A DNA stretch of 64,000 bases from Limimaricola sp964022235 (lineage in GTDB: Bacteria > Pseudomonadota > Alphaproteobacteria > Rhodobacterales > Rhodobacteraceae). Below the pieces are notes generated by a model, which was given only the letters and a program-made list of their open reading frames with translations, was not told where the DNA came from and did not search any database. The position numbers and the translations under genes are program-made. Shown piece by piece: positions 27,297 through 36,284 of the stretch (positions within the stretch are counted from its first letter, which is position 1; each line of letters begins with the position of its first letter). The stretch is taken from NCBI RefSeq assembly GCF_964022235.1, contig NZ_CAXHZL010000015.1, positions 32,793-96,792 of the forward strand, written 5' to 3'.

Positions 27297-27426
27297 GGCG
27301 AGCGTGGTTCGAAAGGCTCTCGAGGGGCGACGATTGCACCGGAACTCCTTGGGGGACCATGACCGTCATCGTCTTCTCCTCTTGATGGTTCATCGGGGTA
27401 AAGCGCTGGCCGGCATGCCTGGCCCG

Positions 27427-28281
27427 TCACTCATGCCCCTCCCCCGCCGCCTCTGCCGCTTTTACGAACCGGCGCACCCTCTTGACATCGACCGGCATCG
27501 ACCAATGTCCGCTCTCTTTCAGGCTCGACCCCACGATCGCGCCGTCGAGCAATGTCATGAGCCCCGAGGCATTCGCCTCGCTCAGGCCGCTGCCGCCGAT
27601 GACAGGCAGGCCCGTTCCCGAACGGATTGCCGCGATTTCCTCGGCCGGGATGGCATCTCCGGTCCGGTTGCCCGTGGCGATGACGACATCAGCGTCGAAG
27701 AACTCGGTATCGCGTGCAAGCTCCGCGACGTCCCGGTCGCCGGTAATGGCATGGGCTCCGTGCTTTACATGAACATCCGCGAAAATGGATACATCCTGCG
27801 CGCCGATCGCACGCCTGTAACGCAGCGCTGCACCGCTCTGGCCCTCGATCATGCCCTCATTGGCGACGTAGGCGTTGACCCACTGGTTCACTCGTATGAA
27901 GGTCGCACCGGAGGCCTTTGCGATCGCGAGCGCGCCGATGGCGTCATTGGCCAGAAGGTTGATGCCGAATCTCAGACTTGTCCGGTCCGCGACCGCCCGG
28001 GCGATCGCGCTCATCGATGCCACGATCTCAGGGCCGATCTGACCCTGCTTGAGAAATGGGACATCGCCATGATTTTCGAGCATCAGCCCATGCATGCCGC
28101 CTTCCTCGTAGGCGGCAGTATCGCGCAGGACGATCTCGGTCAGCGCGCGAATGCTTTCTCCGCCGTAGCGCGGGGTTCCCGGCAGCGGCGGGAAGTGGAC
28201 GTTGCCGATCAGCGGCTTGGCCCGGTCGAAGATCCGGGCCAGCGCTCCGTCCGGCGGGTTCAGGATTGGCGCATCACTCAT
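27427..28281 (-). CDS. BtpA/SgcQ-family TIM-barrel protein
   Basis: A 284-residue protein: LIGNVHFPPLPGTPRYGG, GMHGLMLENHGDVPF, FIRVNQWVNAYVANEGMIEGQSG, IFADVHVKHG, IATGNRTGDA and PVIGGSGLSEANASGLM are hallmarks of the BtpA/SgcQ family. Its founder affects photosystem I stability, but most members sit in sugar or nucleoside operons with unknown reactions. ATG 28281 follows GAGG and lies 8 bp after the PfkB gene. Here it is probably a catabolic enzyme acting on the imported and phosphorylated substrate. The longer open frame upstream is antisense-like and rejected. Confidence 0.85.
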   Translation of the reverse strand: MSDAPILNPPDGALARIFDRAKPLIGNVHFPPLPGTPRYGGESIRALTEIVLRDTAAYEEGGMHGLMLENHGDVPFLKQGQIGPEIVASMSAIARAVADRTSLRFGINLLANDAIGALAIAKASGATFIRVNQWVNAYVANEGMIEGQSGAALRYRRAIGAQDVSIFADVHVKHGAHAITGDRDVAELARDTEFFDADVVIATGNRTGDAIPAEEIAAIRSGTGLPVIGGSGLSEANASGLMTLLDGAIVGSSLKESGHWSMPVDVKRVRRFVKAAEAAGEGHE

Positions 28282-28289
28282 CTTCGACC

Positions 28290-29204
28290 TCACAGACTCA
28301 CAATCTTGTCCATTACCCGCGCGAAGCGGTCGTCGCGTTCGTCGACACTCGGCCGTCCGGTCGCGAGGGCACCCACAGCCTCGACCACAAAGGAGGCCGA
28401 GACTGTCCCCATCGCGGCACAGTCCACAGCCGGCATCCCCTGCACCAGACCCGCGAGAAAGCCACCGCAATAGGCATCTCCGGCGCCCGTCGCATCGGCG
28501 ACCGTGACCTGCAATGCCGGCACCGATACGAGCCGCCCCGTTCGTGGCTCGGCTAGGATCGATCCGCTCGCGCCGACCTTGGCCACGATCAGACAATCCG
28601 TGGTGAGCGCGGTCTGTGCCACCCAGTCTTCGACACCGGCCGGGTTCCAGATCCGGAATATCTCGGCCTCGCTCGGCAGAAACGCATCGAGCCCGCCCAG
28701 ATAGGCCAGATCGGCATAGCGGGAGGCGTCGATCATAGCATCGGCTAGGATGTCCATCGTCATCACTCTGCCCGGTCGGCGCATCGCCCCGAGTGCCGAC
28801 AGCGAGCTGGCAGGGCCTTGCGGTGCGATATGTATTCCGTGCGCCCTGCGATAGGCGTCTGGCAGCGGTCCTCGGACCGCGTCCATCTCCTCGGGGTGCG
28901 ACGAGCCGAGGCGGCGGATCTGCTGCTTGTGCACTTCGCTTTCGTGCAGCATCCACAACTCGAGCCCTTTGCCCTCGCCACAGGCGATGCCCGACACGTC
29001 GAGCCCGCGCGCCGCGATCTCGGATCGGCTACGGGCGAAATGCGGCTTTCCGGCCGGCGCGTGCACCCCGACGGACCCGGCCCAGATCTGCGCCCCAACG
29101 GCGGAGTAGAGAGCGCCCCCGCCCTGCACGCCCCTGTGGCAGGTCCCGTCCTCGAGCACGATGTCGTCCACCGTCAGCCAACCGGAACACACGAGGTCAC
29201 TCAT
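28290..29204 (-). CDS. PfkB-family carbohydrate/nucleoside kinase
   Basis: A 304-residue kinase. N-terminal GGGALYSAVGAQIWA is the substrate-binding glycine region; the C-terminal signature DATGAGDAYCGGFLAGL has the catalytic Asp. Ribokinase-fold enzymes phosphorylate sugars or nucleosides with ATP in the cytosol. It overlaps the upstream peptidase-like gene by 4 bp. With a ribose-type ABC importer in the same operon, it probably phosphorylates the imported compound. The substrate cannot be told. Confidence 0.88.
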   Translation of the reverse strand: MSDLVCSGWLTVDDIVLEDGTCHRGVQGGGALYSAVGAQIWAGSVGVHAPAGKPHFARSRSEIAARGLDVSGIACGEGKGLELWMLHESEVHKQQIRRLGSSHPEEMDAVRGPLPDAYRRAHGIHIAPQGPASSLSALGAMRRPGRVMTMDILADAMIDASRYADLAYLGGLDAFLPSEAEIFRIWNPAGVEDWVAQTALTTDCLIVAKVGASGSILAEPRTGRLVSVPALQVTVADATGAGDAYCGGFLAGLVQGMPAVDCAAMGTVSASFVVEAVGALATGRPSVDERDDRFARVMDKIVSL

Positions 29205-30385
29205 TCCGCATCCCCTCTCACTTCCGCCGCGAGCGCGGACATGTAGACCAGCGCGCGCGACAGGCTCACCAGATCGTCGAGATGCGCAGACGGCAAGGCG
29301 CGGTCGAGATGCCGGTTCCCACCGGGAAATCCCAGCAGGACGATCGCCGCGTCGCGCATCATCAGGCTGACATCGTCGCTCCGCGAGGTGTAGAGGTTCG
29401 CGCTTTCCCGCACCTCGGCCCCGAAGCCGGATAGCGACGTCAGGAAGGCACGGGCCGCGGCATAGAGATGCGGAGGCGTCACGGCCCCGCGCGCGAGACT
29501 TGAAAATTCGCTTAACACAGCGCCCTGACCGGGCTCACCCGCGCCATCCGGCCCGCTGTTTCCCTCTGCCGCGGTCTGTTGCATGTCGACGACGACAGCC
29601 AGTTGCGGGGCTGCGGTCGCCGCCACCAACCGCGCGGTGCCCCGGCTCATCGACTGGTTGCCCGTAGCGGCGGGCCCCTCCTCCTCATCGGGCAGCGCGA
29701 GTAGGCATTCCGCGCCTGTCGCTGCCAGAACCGGCGCCGCGACAGCCAACGCGGCCACGCCGCCGGCGTTGTCGAAATGCCCCGTTAGATGGCCGCTCCG
29801 GTCTTCGTGGAAATGGACCACGGGAACGACGCGGTCGCCGGGCCGGAGGGTGTCCGCACCCGCCGCCTCGAAGTAGGGCTGGCCCGCCTCCGAGACCAAC
29901 TCTCCTTCGGCCACGGTCACGAAGCCTGCCCGGTCAAGGTCGTAGCGCATGGCCTTGGCGTCACGGCGGCCCGTTTCGGTCAGGTGGTAGCAATAGGGTA
30001 CGAGGGCGTGGCGGCCCTCGACGCCCGGATGAACGAGGTAGCTGATCGTGTCGAGATGGGCGACGTACCACAAAGGCTTGTGCGCGCGCTTCCCGGTCGA
30101 CAGCGTCACGGTCCCCGTCCCCCGGAAATCATCCTCCATGCCAAGCGCCGAAGCGAAAGCGCCATCCTCCTTTAGCAGCTCGCGCAGGACCGGGGCCCGC
30201 ATTATTGCTGCCGCTCCGGAGGGCGCAGGCGTTTCGCTCAGCGCGCGCAGGTAGCGCCGCATGCGGTCCGGCGTGACATGCGCCTCCACTTCGGGGCGGA
30301 TCCGATTGCAGCGCTCCAGCGCTGCCCCGATCTGTCGCATCGTGGGGCGCATGGTCTGCCGCAGGGATCTCGACCAGCCGTTCAT
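29201..30385 (-). CDS. Clan-MH (M20/M28/M42-like) metallopeptidase/hydrolase
   Basis: A 394-residue cytosolic protein with the five-ligand pattern of di-zinc clan-MH hydrolases: AHLDT (His110, Asp112), GHFDNAGG (bridging Asp), LPDEEEGP (catalytic and ligand Glu), VVVDMQQ (Asp), and a late SAHLDD (His). It most resembles M42/M20 aminopeptidase-type folds, though members also hydrolyse amide bonds of small molecules. ATG 30385 overlaps the permease stop (ATGA). A hydrolase between importer and kinase suggests that it trims the imported substrate, for example an N-acyl or peptide-linked sugar or nucleoside. That is inference. Confidence 0.75.
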   Translation of the reverse strand: MNGWSRSLRQTMRPTMRQIGAALERCNRIRPEVEAHVTPDRMRRYLRALSETPAPSGAAAIMRAPVLRELLKEDGAFASALGMEDDFRGTGTVTLSTGKRAHKPLWYVAHLDTISYLVHPGVEGRHALVPYCYHLTETGRRDAKAMRYDLDRAGFVTVAEGELVSEAGQPYFEAAGADTLRPGDRVVPVVHFHEDRSGHLTGHFDNAGGVAALAVAAPVLAATGAECLLALPDEEEGPAATGNQSMSRGTARLVAATAAPQLAVVVDMQQTAAEGNSGPDGAGEPGQGAVLSEFSSLARGAVTPPHLYAAARAFLTSLSGFGAEVRESANLYTSRSDDVSLMMRDAAIVLLGFPGGNRHLDRALPSAHLDDLVSLSRALVYMSALAAEVRGDAE

Positions 30386-31365
30386 GCCCGGCTCGACCTC
30401 GCCATGATCATGACCGCGATCACGATCAACGCGCCCTTGAAGAGCTGTTGCACGAAGGGATCGACCCCGGTCAGGTTCAAGATGTTGGCCAGGACACCGA
30501 TGATCAACGTGCCGATGAGCGTCCCGGCAACCGAGCCTCTGCCACCGAACAGGCTGGTGCCCCCGACGACGACGGCAGCGATCGCGTCGAGCTCATACGC
30601 CTGCCCCGCGATCGGCGTACCGACGCTGAGCTGGGACGCATAGACGAGACCCGCGACGCCTGCGACGCCGCCCGAAATCACGTAGACTATGGTCTTGTAG
30701 AGCGACACCGGCACGCCCGACAGCCGCGAGGCATCCTCGTTCGAGCCGATGGCATAGACCGATCGTCCAAACGGCGTCAGCGCCAGAACGAAGCCGCTGA
30801 TGAGCAGAACGGCAAGGAAGATCAAGGTCGGGTTGGGCACCCCGAAGCTGTAGCCATTGCCGAGTTCGTAGAAGCGCTCGTCAAGTATAGGGACGGGCGT
30901 GCCGCCAGTATAGATGAAGGCCAGGCCGCGGGCGAAGGAGAGCATGCCGAGCGTCATGATGAAGGGCGGCACGCCGGCGAAGGCGACGCCAAGCCCGTTG
31001 GTCAGCCCCAGCGCCATCGCTGCGAGCAGACCCAGTGCGATCGAGACCGCCATGCCAAGGCTTTCCATGAGCCCGGCGAAAAGCACCACCGACACGCCCA
31101 GGATCGAGCCGACCGAGAGATCGATGCCCTTGGTGAGGATCACGAAGGTCATCCCCACTGCAAGGATGCCGACGATCGACACCTGACGGAGCACGTTCAT
31201 CAGATTGGGCAGCGACAGAAAGCGGTCGTTGAGAAAGGACGAGACGACGACCAGCAGGATAAGCGCGGCGAGAACGCCTGCCTGACGGGCATAGTGCCAG
31301 ATGACGGCACCGCCACCCGGCCGGGACCGTGTCGAAGGTGTCGAGGAGGGGATAGCGTCTGACAT
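30382..31365 (-). CDS. Ribose-type ABC transporter permease (RbsC/BPD_transp_2)
   Basis: A 327-residue inner-membrane protein with about ten spans and family marks FVILTKGIDLSVGSILG, FIMTLGMLSFARG, FGRSVYAIGSNEDASRLSGV and VVVGGTSLFGGRGSVAGTLIG. It forms the channel of a CUT2-class importer with the ATPase encoded 18 bp upstream. There is a single permease gene, so it should act as a homodimer. An N-terminal Ser/Pro-rich tail of about 20 residues precedes the first span. Confidence 0.92.
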   Translation of the reverse strand: MSDAIPSSTPSTRSRPGGGAVIWHYARQAGVLAALILLVVVSSFLNDRFLSLPNLMNVLRQVSIVGILAVGMTFVILTKGIDLSVGSILGVSVVLFAGLMESLGMAVSIALGLLAAMALGLTNGLGVAFAGVPPFIMTLGMLSFARGLAFIYTGGTPVPILDERFYELGNGYSFGVPNPTLIFLAVLLISGFVLALTPFGRSVYAIGSNEDASRLSGVPVSLYKTIVYVISGGVAGVAGLVYASQLSVGTPIAGQAYELDAIAAVVVGGTSLFGGRGSVAGTLIGTLIIGVLANILNLTGVDPFVQQLFKGALIVIAVMIMARSSRA

Positions 31366-31383
31366 GGACAGGACTCCGTGAAT

Positions 31384-32868
31384 TCAATCGAGCGAGGCTG
31401 CCCGCATGATGCGTTCTTCGGTGGCGGCCGAGCCCGGCAGTTCGGCGGCGACACGCCCGCCCCGTATGACCAGCACCCGGTCGGCAAGCCGCAGGACCTC
31501 CTCCATCTCCGAGGAGATGACGATGATCGCCGCGCCGTTTTCTGCGAGATCCTCGATGAAGCTGTAGATCTCGCGCTTGGCACCGATATCGACACCGCGA
31601 GTCGGTTCGTCGAAGATCAACACGCGCGGCCTGTTGGCCATCGCGCGGCTCAGCAGGACCTTTTGCTGATTGCCGCCGCTCAACGTGCGGATCTCCGATT
31701 GCATAGACGGCAAGCGGATATCGAGCCTGTCGATCTGATCGCGCACGAAGCTGTGCTCGCGGTCGAGCCTGAGCATGCCGAAGCTGCGAAACCGCGCCAG
31801 GTTCGAGATGGTCGCATTCTCGCGAACCGAGCGGTTCGGCAGCAGTCCGAAAGCCTGGCGATCTTCGCTGACGTAGGCGATCCCGTGGCGGGTGGCCGTG
31901 CCCGGGTTCTTGATGGACACGAGCCGACCGAGCACCCGAATGGTCCCCGAGCTTACGCGGCGCAGTCCGAATATCGCCTGAGCGATCTCGGTTCGGCCTG
32001 CACCGATCAGCCCCGCCAGACCCAGTATTTCCCCTTCCCGCAGTTCGAAGGTGACATCTTCGAACGCCCCTTCCGAACTCAGCCCCTCCAGCGTCAGGGC
32101 CACCTCCCCCATGCTGCGCTTGCGTTTGGCCTGACGCTCGAAATCGCGCCCGATCATCTTGGTCACCAGCCAATCCTGATCGACCTTCCGCACCTCTTCG
32201 GTGCCGGTGCGCTCGCCGTCGCGCAAAACGGTGACCCGATCCGCGATGCGGAAAACCTCTTCGAGGTGGTGAGAAATGAAGATGACGCCGATCCCTTGCG
32301 CCTTCAGCCGCTCGATGAGTTCGAACAGCGTATCCACGCGGTGGGCATCGAGAACCGCCGTGGGTTCGTCCAGCACAAGAATGCGCGCATCGACGGAAAT
32401 GGCTTTCGCGATCTCAATCATCTGCTGCTGTGCGATGCTCAGCCGGCCAACGGGCACCGAGGCATCAATGTCTATCGACAAACGATCGAGCAGCTCGCGG
32501 GTCCGGTCACGCATCTTCCGCCTGTTGATGAGACCCAAGGGCGTACGGGGAAAATGCCCCAGAAAAATGTTCTCCTCGGCCGTGAGGTGCGGAGCGAGGG
32601 ATAGCTCTTGGTGGATGACGACGATGCCGTGCCGCAGGGCTGCCTGCGGCGAGGATAAATCCAGGCTCTGCCCGGCCAGGACGACCGACCCGCCATCGGC
32701 GCGATGCACGCCGGCGAGGATCTTGATCAAGGTGGACTTGCCCGCCCCGTTCTCCCCGACGATTGCATGGACCTCCCCCGCGGACAGGCACAGGTCAACA
32801 TCCTTGAGAACGGTATTGGTGCCGAACTGCTTTCGCAGATTGCGGGCTTCCAGCAGGTATTCGGTCAT
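31384..32868 (-). CDS. CUT2-class sugar ABC transporter ATPase (RbsA-like, two ABC domains)
   Basis: A 494-residue tandem ATPase. Domain 1 has Walker A GENGAGKST, signature LSIAQQQ and Walker B LVLDEPTA; domain 2 has a degenerate Walker A (GLIGAGRTE), signature LSGGNQQ and LIFDEPTRG, the usual RbsA/XylG asymmetry. The start at 32868 (MTEYLLEARNLRKQFG) has GGGGTG upstream; further in-frame sequence to 33348 is antisense to the binding-protein gene. It energises uptake through the adjacent permease. Confidence 0.93.
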   Translation of the reverse strand: MTEYLLEARNLRKQFGTNTVLKDVDLCLSAGEVHAIVGENGAGKSTLIKILAGVHRADGGSVVLAGQSLDLSSPQAALRHGIVVIHQELSLAPHLTAEENIFLGHFPRTPLGLINRRKMRDRTRELLDRLSIDIDASVPVGRLSIAQQQMIEIAKAISVDARILVLDEPTAVLDAHRVDTLFELIERLKAQGIGVIFISHHLEEVFRIADRVTVLRDGERTGTEEVRKVDQDWLVTKMIGRDFERQAKRKRSMGEVALTLEGLSSEGAFEDVTFELREGEILGLAGLIGAGRTEIAQAIFGLRRVSSGTIRVLGRLVSIKNPGTATRHGIAYVSEDRQAFGLLPNRSVRENATISNLARFRSFGMLRLDREHSFVRDQIDRLDIRLPSMQSEIRTLSGGNQQKVLLSRAMANRPRVLIFDEPTRGVDIGAKREIYSFIEDLAENGAAIIVISSEMEEVLRLADRVLVIRGGRVAAELPGSAATEERIMRAASLD

Positions 32869-32924
32869 AAATTGCACCCCGATCGGTCGTTGCCCGGCCG
32901 TCACGACGGCCGGGCGCTGCGCGT

Positions 32925-34028
32925 TCAGCGGCAGGGGTCGAGCGACGGCTCGAAATCGCCCCAGCCCCGTCCGATCCACTCCTCGGCATTGTCGGCGACC
33001 ACGGTCGGCGAGTCCGGAAGCGCCAATTCGCGGCCCGGCTGGCCATAATCCGTGGCACCGGGGATTTCGCGTCCCATCAGACTGTAGAGAGCGGCCCGCA
33101 GGCCGATGTCGCCGATGAAGGGCGTATAGTTGCCATCGGCCTGAAATGTGCCGTCGCGAACCGATTTGAAGCCAGCGTTCGACCCGTCGAAGGTGTAGTG
33201 AAGGATGCCGTCTTCGCAGCGGTTCGCCCGCGCGACCGCTAGCTGCGCGCCCCAGGAGGACTCTTCGGCGTGTGAGAAGACGGCGTCGATCTCGGGATAT
33301 GCGGTGAGGAAGTCCTCCATGATCGGCACCGCGGGCTCGCGTATCCACTCGCCGTCACCTACAGCGAGAACCTCAATGCCGGGATAGGCTTCGAGCACGT
33401 TCTTCATGCCCTGATCGCGGTCTATGGCCGGGGACGATCCCTTGAGACCGGTGATCACCACGATCTTGCCTTCACCGCCGAGGTCGTCGGCCATCTTCTG
33501 GGCGACCTTCTCTCCCATGCTCACATTGCTCTGGCCGATGAACAGGGTCTTTTCTGTAGGAACGTCGCGGTCCATGACTATCAGGGGAAGGCCCTGGTCC
33601 ATCACCGCCCTCGAAGCCGGGATCAATGCCGCGGATTCGACCGGGCTAAGTAGGACCGCGTCGACGCCGCGCGCCAGCAGGTCACGCACGTCGTTGCTCT
33701 GCTTGGCCACGTCGACATTGCCGTCGAGGACGATCATGCTGACGTTGGGATGACGGCAGACCTCCGCCTGCGCCGCTTCGAGCATCGAAATGCGCCAAGG
33801 GTGATTGAAACCGGTTTGGGAAAAGCCGATCACGATGTCCGGCTGCGCTCCGTCCAATTCGATTGGCCCAGCCTCGAGCGGAAGAACGTCGGTGAACGGC
33901 AGGTTTGCGTAGTTTTCGAGCAGCTCCTCGCAGGTCTTGCCTGAGATGGGCAGGCTGCCCTGCGCCAGAGCCCCGTTCGCCGATGCCACCACGAGCAGAG
34001 CGGCGGCGGAAATGTAGGAATATGTCAT
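32925..34028 (-). CDS. Periplasmic sugar-binding protein of the ABC importer (Peripla_BP_4 type)
   Basis: A 367-residue protein with a signal peptide (cleavage near ALAQ/GS, residues 20-24) and the ribose-binding-type fold: IVIGFSQTGFNHPWRISMLEAAQ, VDGLL-like LLARGVDAVLLSPVES, PLIVMDRDVP, HAEESSWGAQLAVARA. It delivers the substrate to the permease. It is first in an operon of at least six genes and is divergent from the GntR gene at 34212, its likely regulator. Confidence 0.92.
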   Translation of the reverse strand: MTYSYISAAALLVVASANGALAQGSLPISGKTCEELLENYANLPFTDVLPLEAGPIELDGAQPDIVIGFSQTGFNHPWRISMLEAAQAEVCRHPNVSMIVLDGNVDVAKQSNDVRDLLARGVDAVLLSPVESAALIPASRAVMDQGLPLIVMDRDVPTEKTLFIGQSNVSMGEKVAQKMADDLGGEGKIVVITGLKGSSPAIDRDQGMKNVLEAYPGIEVLAVGDGEWIREPAVPIMEDFLTAYPEIDAVFSHAEESSWGAQLAVARANRCEDGILHYTFDGSNAGFKSVRDGTFQADGNYTPFIGDIGLRAALYSLMGREIPGATDYGQPGRELALPDSPTVVADNAEEWIGRGWGDFEPSLDPCR

Positions 34029-34211
34029 TTGAACTCCCTTCTTGTTAGGATCCGGCTCCTTTTCAGAGCTCTCGTCGGCGCTTTGGGGGCGTTCTCATGT
34101 AAAGAGACGGGTGCCTTTTCGCCGCGGCGAAGCGCTTTTGACTTGCCCCGCAGGGCCCACTGTGAATGATTCCATCCATCAATACAAATGTTATGACGTT
34201 CGGACGATATA

Positions 34212-34964
34212 ATGACTCATTGGACCCGCCCCCTCGATCGCGATAGCCCGGCCCCTCTTTGGTCTCAGATCTCGGAACAGCTGCGGGAAGCGATTGAAAA
34301 TGGCACCTTCGGCCCGGGCGATACCTTGCCGTCCGAGGCCGAACTGAACCGCCATTTCGACGTCAGCCGAGCGACCTCGCGCTCGGCGCTCAACGACTTG
34401 GAAATCTCGGGCCTCATCGTGAGGCGCTCGGGCAAAGGTTCGATTGTGCTTCGTAAGCGAGTGGATCGTGCGGCCGAGGAAATGGCGGGCTTCTCCGAAG
34501 ACATGCGCCAGCGTGGCCTCACGCCATCCTACGCCGTCCTAGAGATCGGCCATGTGAAGGCAAAGACCGAGGTGGCCGAGGCTTTGGAACTGAAGCAAGG
34601 CGCAGAGGTCTATTATTCTTACCGTCTGCTTATGGCAGACGGGCAGCCTATCGGATTGGCACAATCGTGGTTAGCCCCCCGACTGTTCCGCCACACAAGT
34701 CCACCCAATGAAGCCGAGCTCACGCAAGGCTCTCTCTATGCATGGCTACATACGCGATGCGATGTAACTATTAAGAAAGCGCGAGAATACATCGAAGCAG
34801 CCTCCACGCGGCCGGATCAGGCGGAGAAGCTGGGTGTGCGAAGCGGCGCACCACTTCTTGTCGCCAGACGCCAGTCTTTCGATGGCCAAGGCAAGCCAAT
34901 CGAGTACGTGATCCTGAGCTTCCGAGCTGACCAGTATCGGTTTCATATCGAAGTTACGAAGTGA
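34212..34964 (+). CDS. GntR-family (HutC subfamily, UTRA domain) regulator
   Basis: A 250-residue regulator. The N-terminal winged helix (WSQISEQLREAIENGTFGPGDTLPSEAELNRHFDVSRATSRSAL) is followed by a UTRA effector domain ending GKPIEYVILSFRADQYRFHIEV. Such proteins repress sugar or amino-sugar operons until a phosphorylated or imported ligand binds. It is divergent from the ABC operon across 183 bp, which should hold the shared operator; no strict palindrome could be singled out there. The downstream IS3 element begins 11 bp after the stop. Confidence 0.9.
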   Translation: MTHWTRPLDRDSPAPLWSQISEQLREAIENGTFGPGDTLPSEAELNRHFDVSRATSRSALNDLEISGLIVRRSGKGSIVLRKRVDRAAEEMAGFSEDMRQRGLTPSYAVLEIGHVKAKTEVAEALELKQGAEVYYSYRLLMADGQPIGLAQSWLAPRLFRHTSPPNEAELTQGSLYAWLHTRCDVTIKKAREYIEAASTRPDQAEKLGVRSGAPLLVARRQSFDGQGKPIEYVILSFRADQYRFHIEVTK

Positions 34965-34975
34965 TACCGAGGTGT

Positions 34976-36284
34976 GGGTTGCTGCCGGTCCCGTGGGCAC
35001 GACGATAAGATCGTGACCATGGGATTGGAGACCTCATATGAAGAGACGAACGTTCAGCCGCGAGTTCGAGCTTGAGGCTGTGAAGCCGGTGGCGGAGCGC
35101 GGTGTTGGCATGCCGGGATCTGGAGCTGTCCGAGAGCGTGCTGCGCCGATGGATGCGCGAGGTTGGGGGACACTCCGCTTGGAGCACTCCCCGGCCACGG
35201 GCGGGTCAGCCAAAAGCAGGCCTAGATCGCGGCCTTGCGCAAGGAGGTCGCCCGTCTCAAGGCGGAGCGTGACATGTTAAACTGAGGAGGAGCAGGAAAC
35301 GGTCCGGGGGACCGTTTCTCCGACGAAGGCGACCGCGCTCTTCGCGCGGGATACGACATGAAGTTCGCTTTCGTCGCCAAGCACCGGCATGTCTGGCCCG
35401 TGAGCTGGATCTGCGCCGCTTTGCGGGTATCGCGCTCAGGCTTTCATGCCTGATTGAACCGGCCCGCCAGTGCCCGGTCCATCTATGACGAGAAGCTGAG
35501 CGAGGTCATGCGTCTGAGCTTTCAAGCCAGCGATCGGACCCGACGCGCGCCCGGCGCGTCTGGCAGGACGCGCTCGAGGAAGGACTGCCCTGCGGCCTGC
35601 ATCGGATCGAGCGTCTGATGAAGCGCACTGGCCAGTGAGCACGGTCCCGACGACGCGGCTTGTCGAAGGACCAAGGGGCGCGCTCCGTCATCGCCGAAAA
35701 CCTTCTAGCCCGAGACTTCCGCGCGGACGGACCGAACCAGAAGTGGCTGGCCGACTTCACCTATGTCTGGGCAGCCGAGGGCTGGCTCTACGTCGCCGCC
35801 GTCCTCGACCTGTTCTCGCGTGTTCGGCATGGCCTTGAACCGGTGGCGGCGCATGCCTCACTGTCGGCTGGTCGATGAAGGCGGAGCGCGATGCCGCGCT
35901 CGTCATGGACGCGCTGATGATGGCCGTCTGGCGGCGCGGCAAGGCAGACGCTCTGCTGCATCATTCGGATCAGGGCAGCCAGTATACGAGCGACCAGTTC
36001 CAGAGGCTTCTGGCCGATCACGGCATCACCTGCTCGATGAGCCGGGCCGGCAATGTCTGGGACAATTCTGCGATGGAGAGCCTCTTCTTCTCGCTGAAGA
36101 CCGAGCGCGCCGCCCGCAAGGTCTACCGCACCAGGGACGCCGCGCGCCGCGACGTCTTCGATTACATCGAGCGCTTCTACAACTCGAAGCGCCGCCACTC
36201 GAAGCTGAGCTATATCAGCCCGATGGAGTTCGAGGCCCGCGCAATTCTACCCTAACTTGCTGTCCACGGGACCGGCAGCAGCCC
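34976..36284 (+). mobile_element. IS3-family insertion sequence, about 1.3 kb
   Basis: Terminal inverted repeats: left 34976-34999 (GGGTTGCTGCCGGTCCCGTG..) and right 36261-36284, 22 of 24 positions matching as inverted copies. It contains orfA and orfB of a typical IS3 element, both frameshifted. No target duplication is evident: the left flank is the GntR gene end and the right flank is the tail of a serine recombinase, which suggests a deletion next to the element. Confidence 0.85.
35038..36255 (+). pseudogene. IS3-family transposase (orfA and orfB), frameshifted
   Basis: OrfA starts at ATG 35038 (MKRRTFSREFELEAVKPVAERGV) and is scrambled by frameshifts before 35282. OrfB starts at ATG 35358 (MKFAFVAKHRHVWPVSWICAALRVSRSGFHA). 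Later frames recover NQKWLADFTYVWAAEGWLYVAAVLDLFSR, LLHHSDQGSQYTSDQF, NVWDNSAMESLFFSLKTE and FYNSKRRHSKLSYISPMEFE. All DDE motifs can be seen, but at least three frame changes prevent expression. A GAAACGGTCC-ggg-GGACCGTTTC hairpin (35296-35318) lies at the orfA/orfB junction, where IS3 elements often use structure-assisted frameshifting. Confidence 0.85.

Noticed and set aside
28282..28956. N-terminal extension of the BtpA frame
   Set aside because: It overlaps the PfkB gene in another frame on the same strand and is Arg/Gly-rich without homology; ATG 28281 is well supported.
30448..31362. Long open frame antisense to the permease gene
   Set aside because: A typical high-GC shadow frame: His/Asp/Arg-rich, without domain or start signal.
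34029..34211. GntR operator in the divergent gap
   Set aside because: Several AT-rich partial dyads exist, but none is a clear palindrome, so no site was called.
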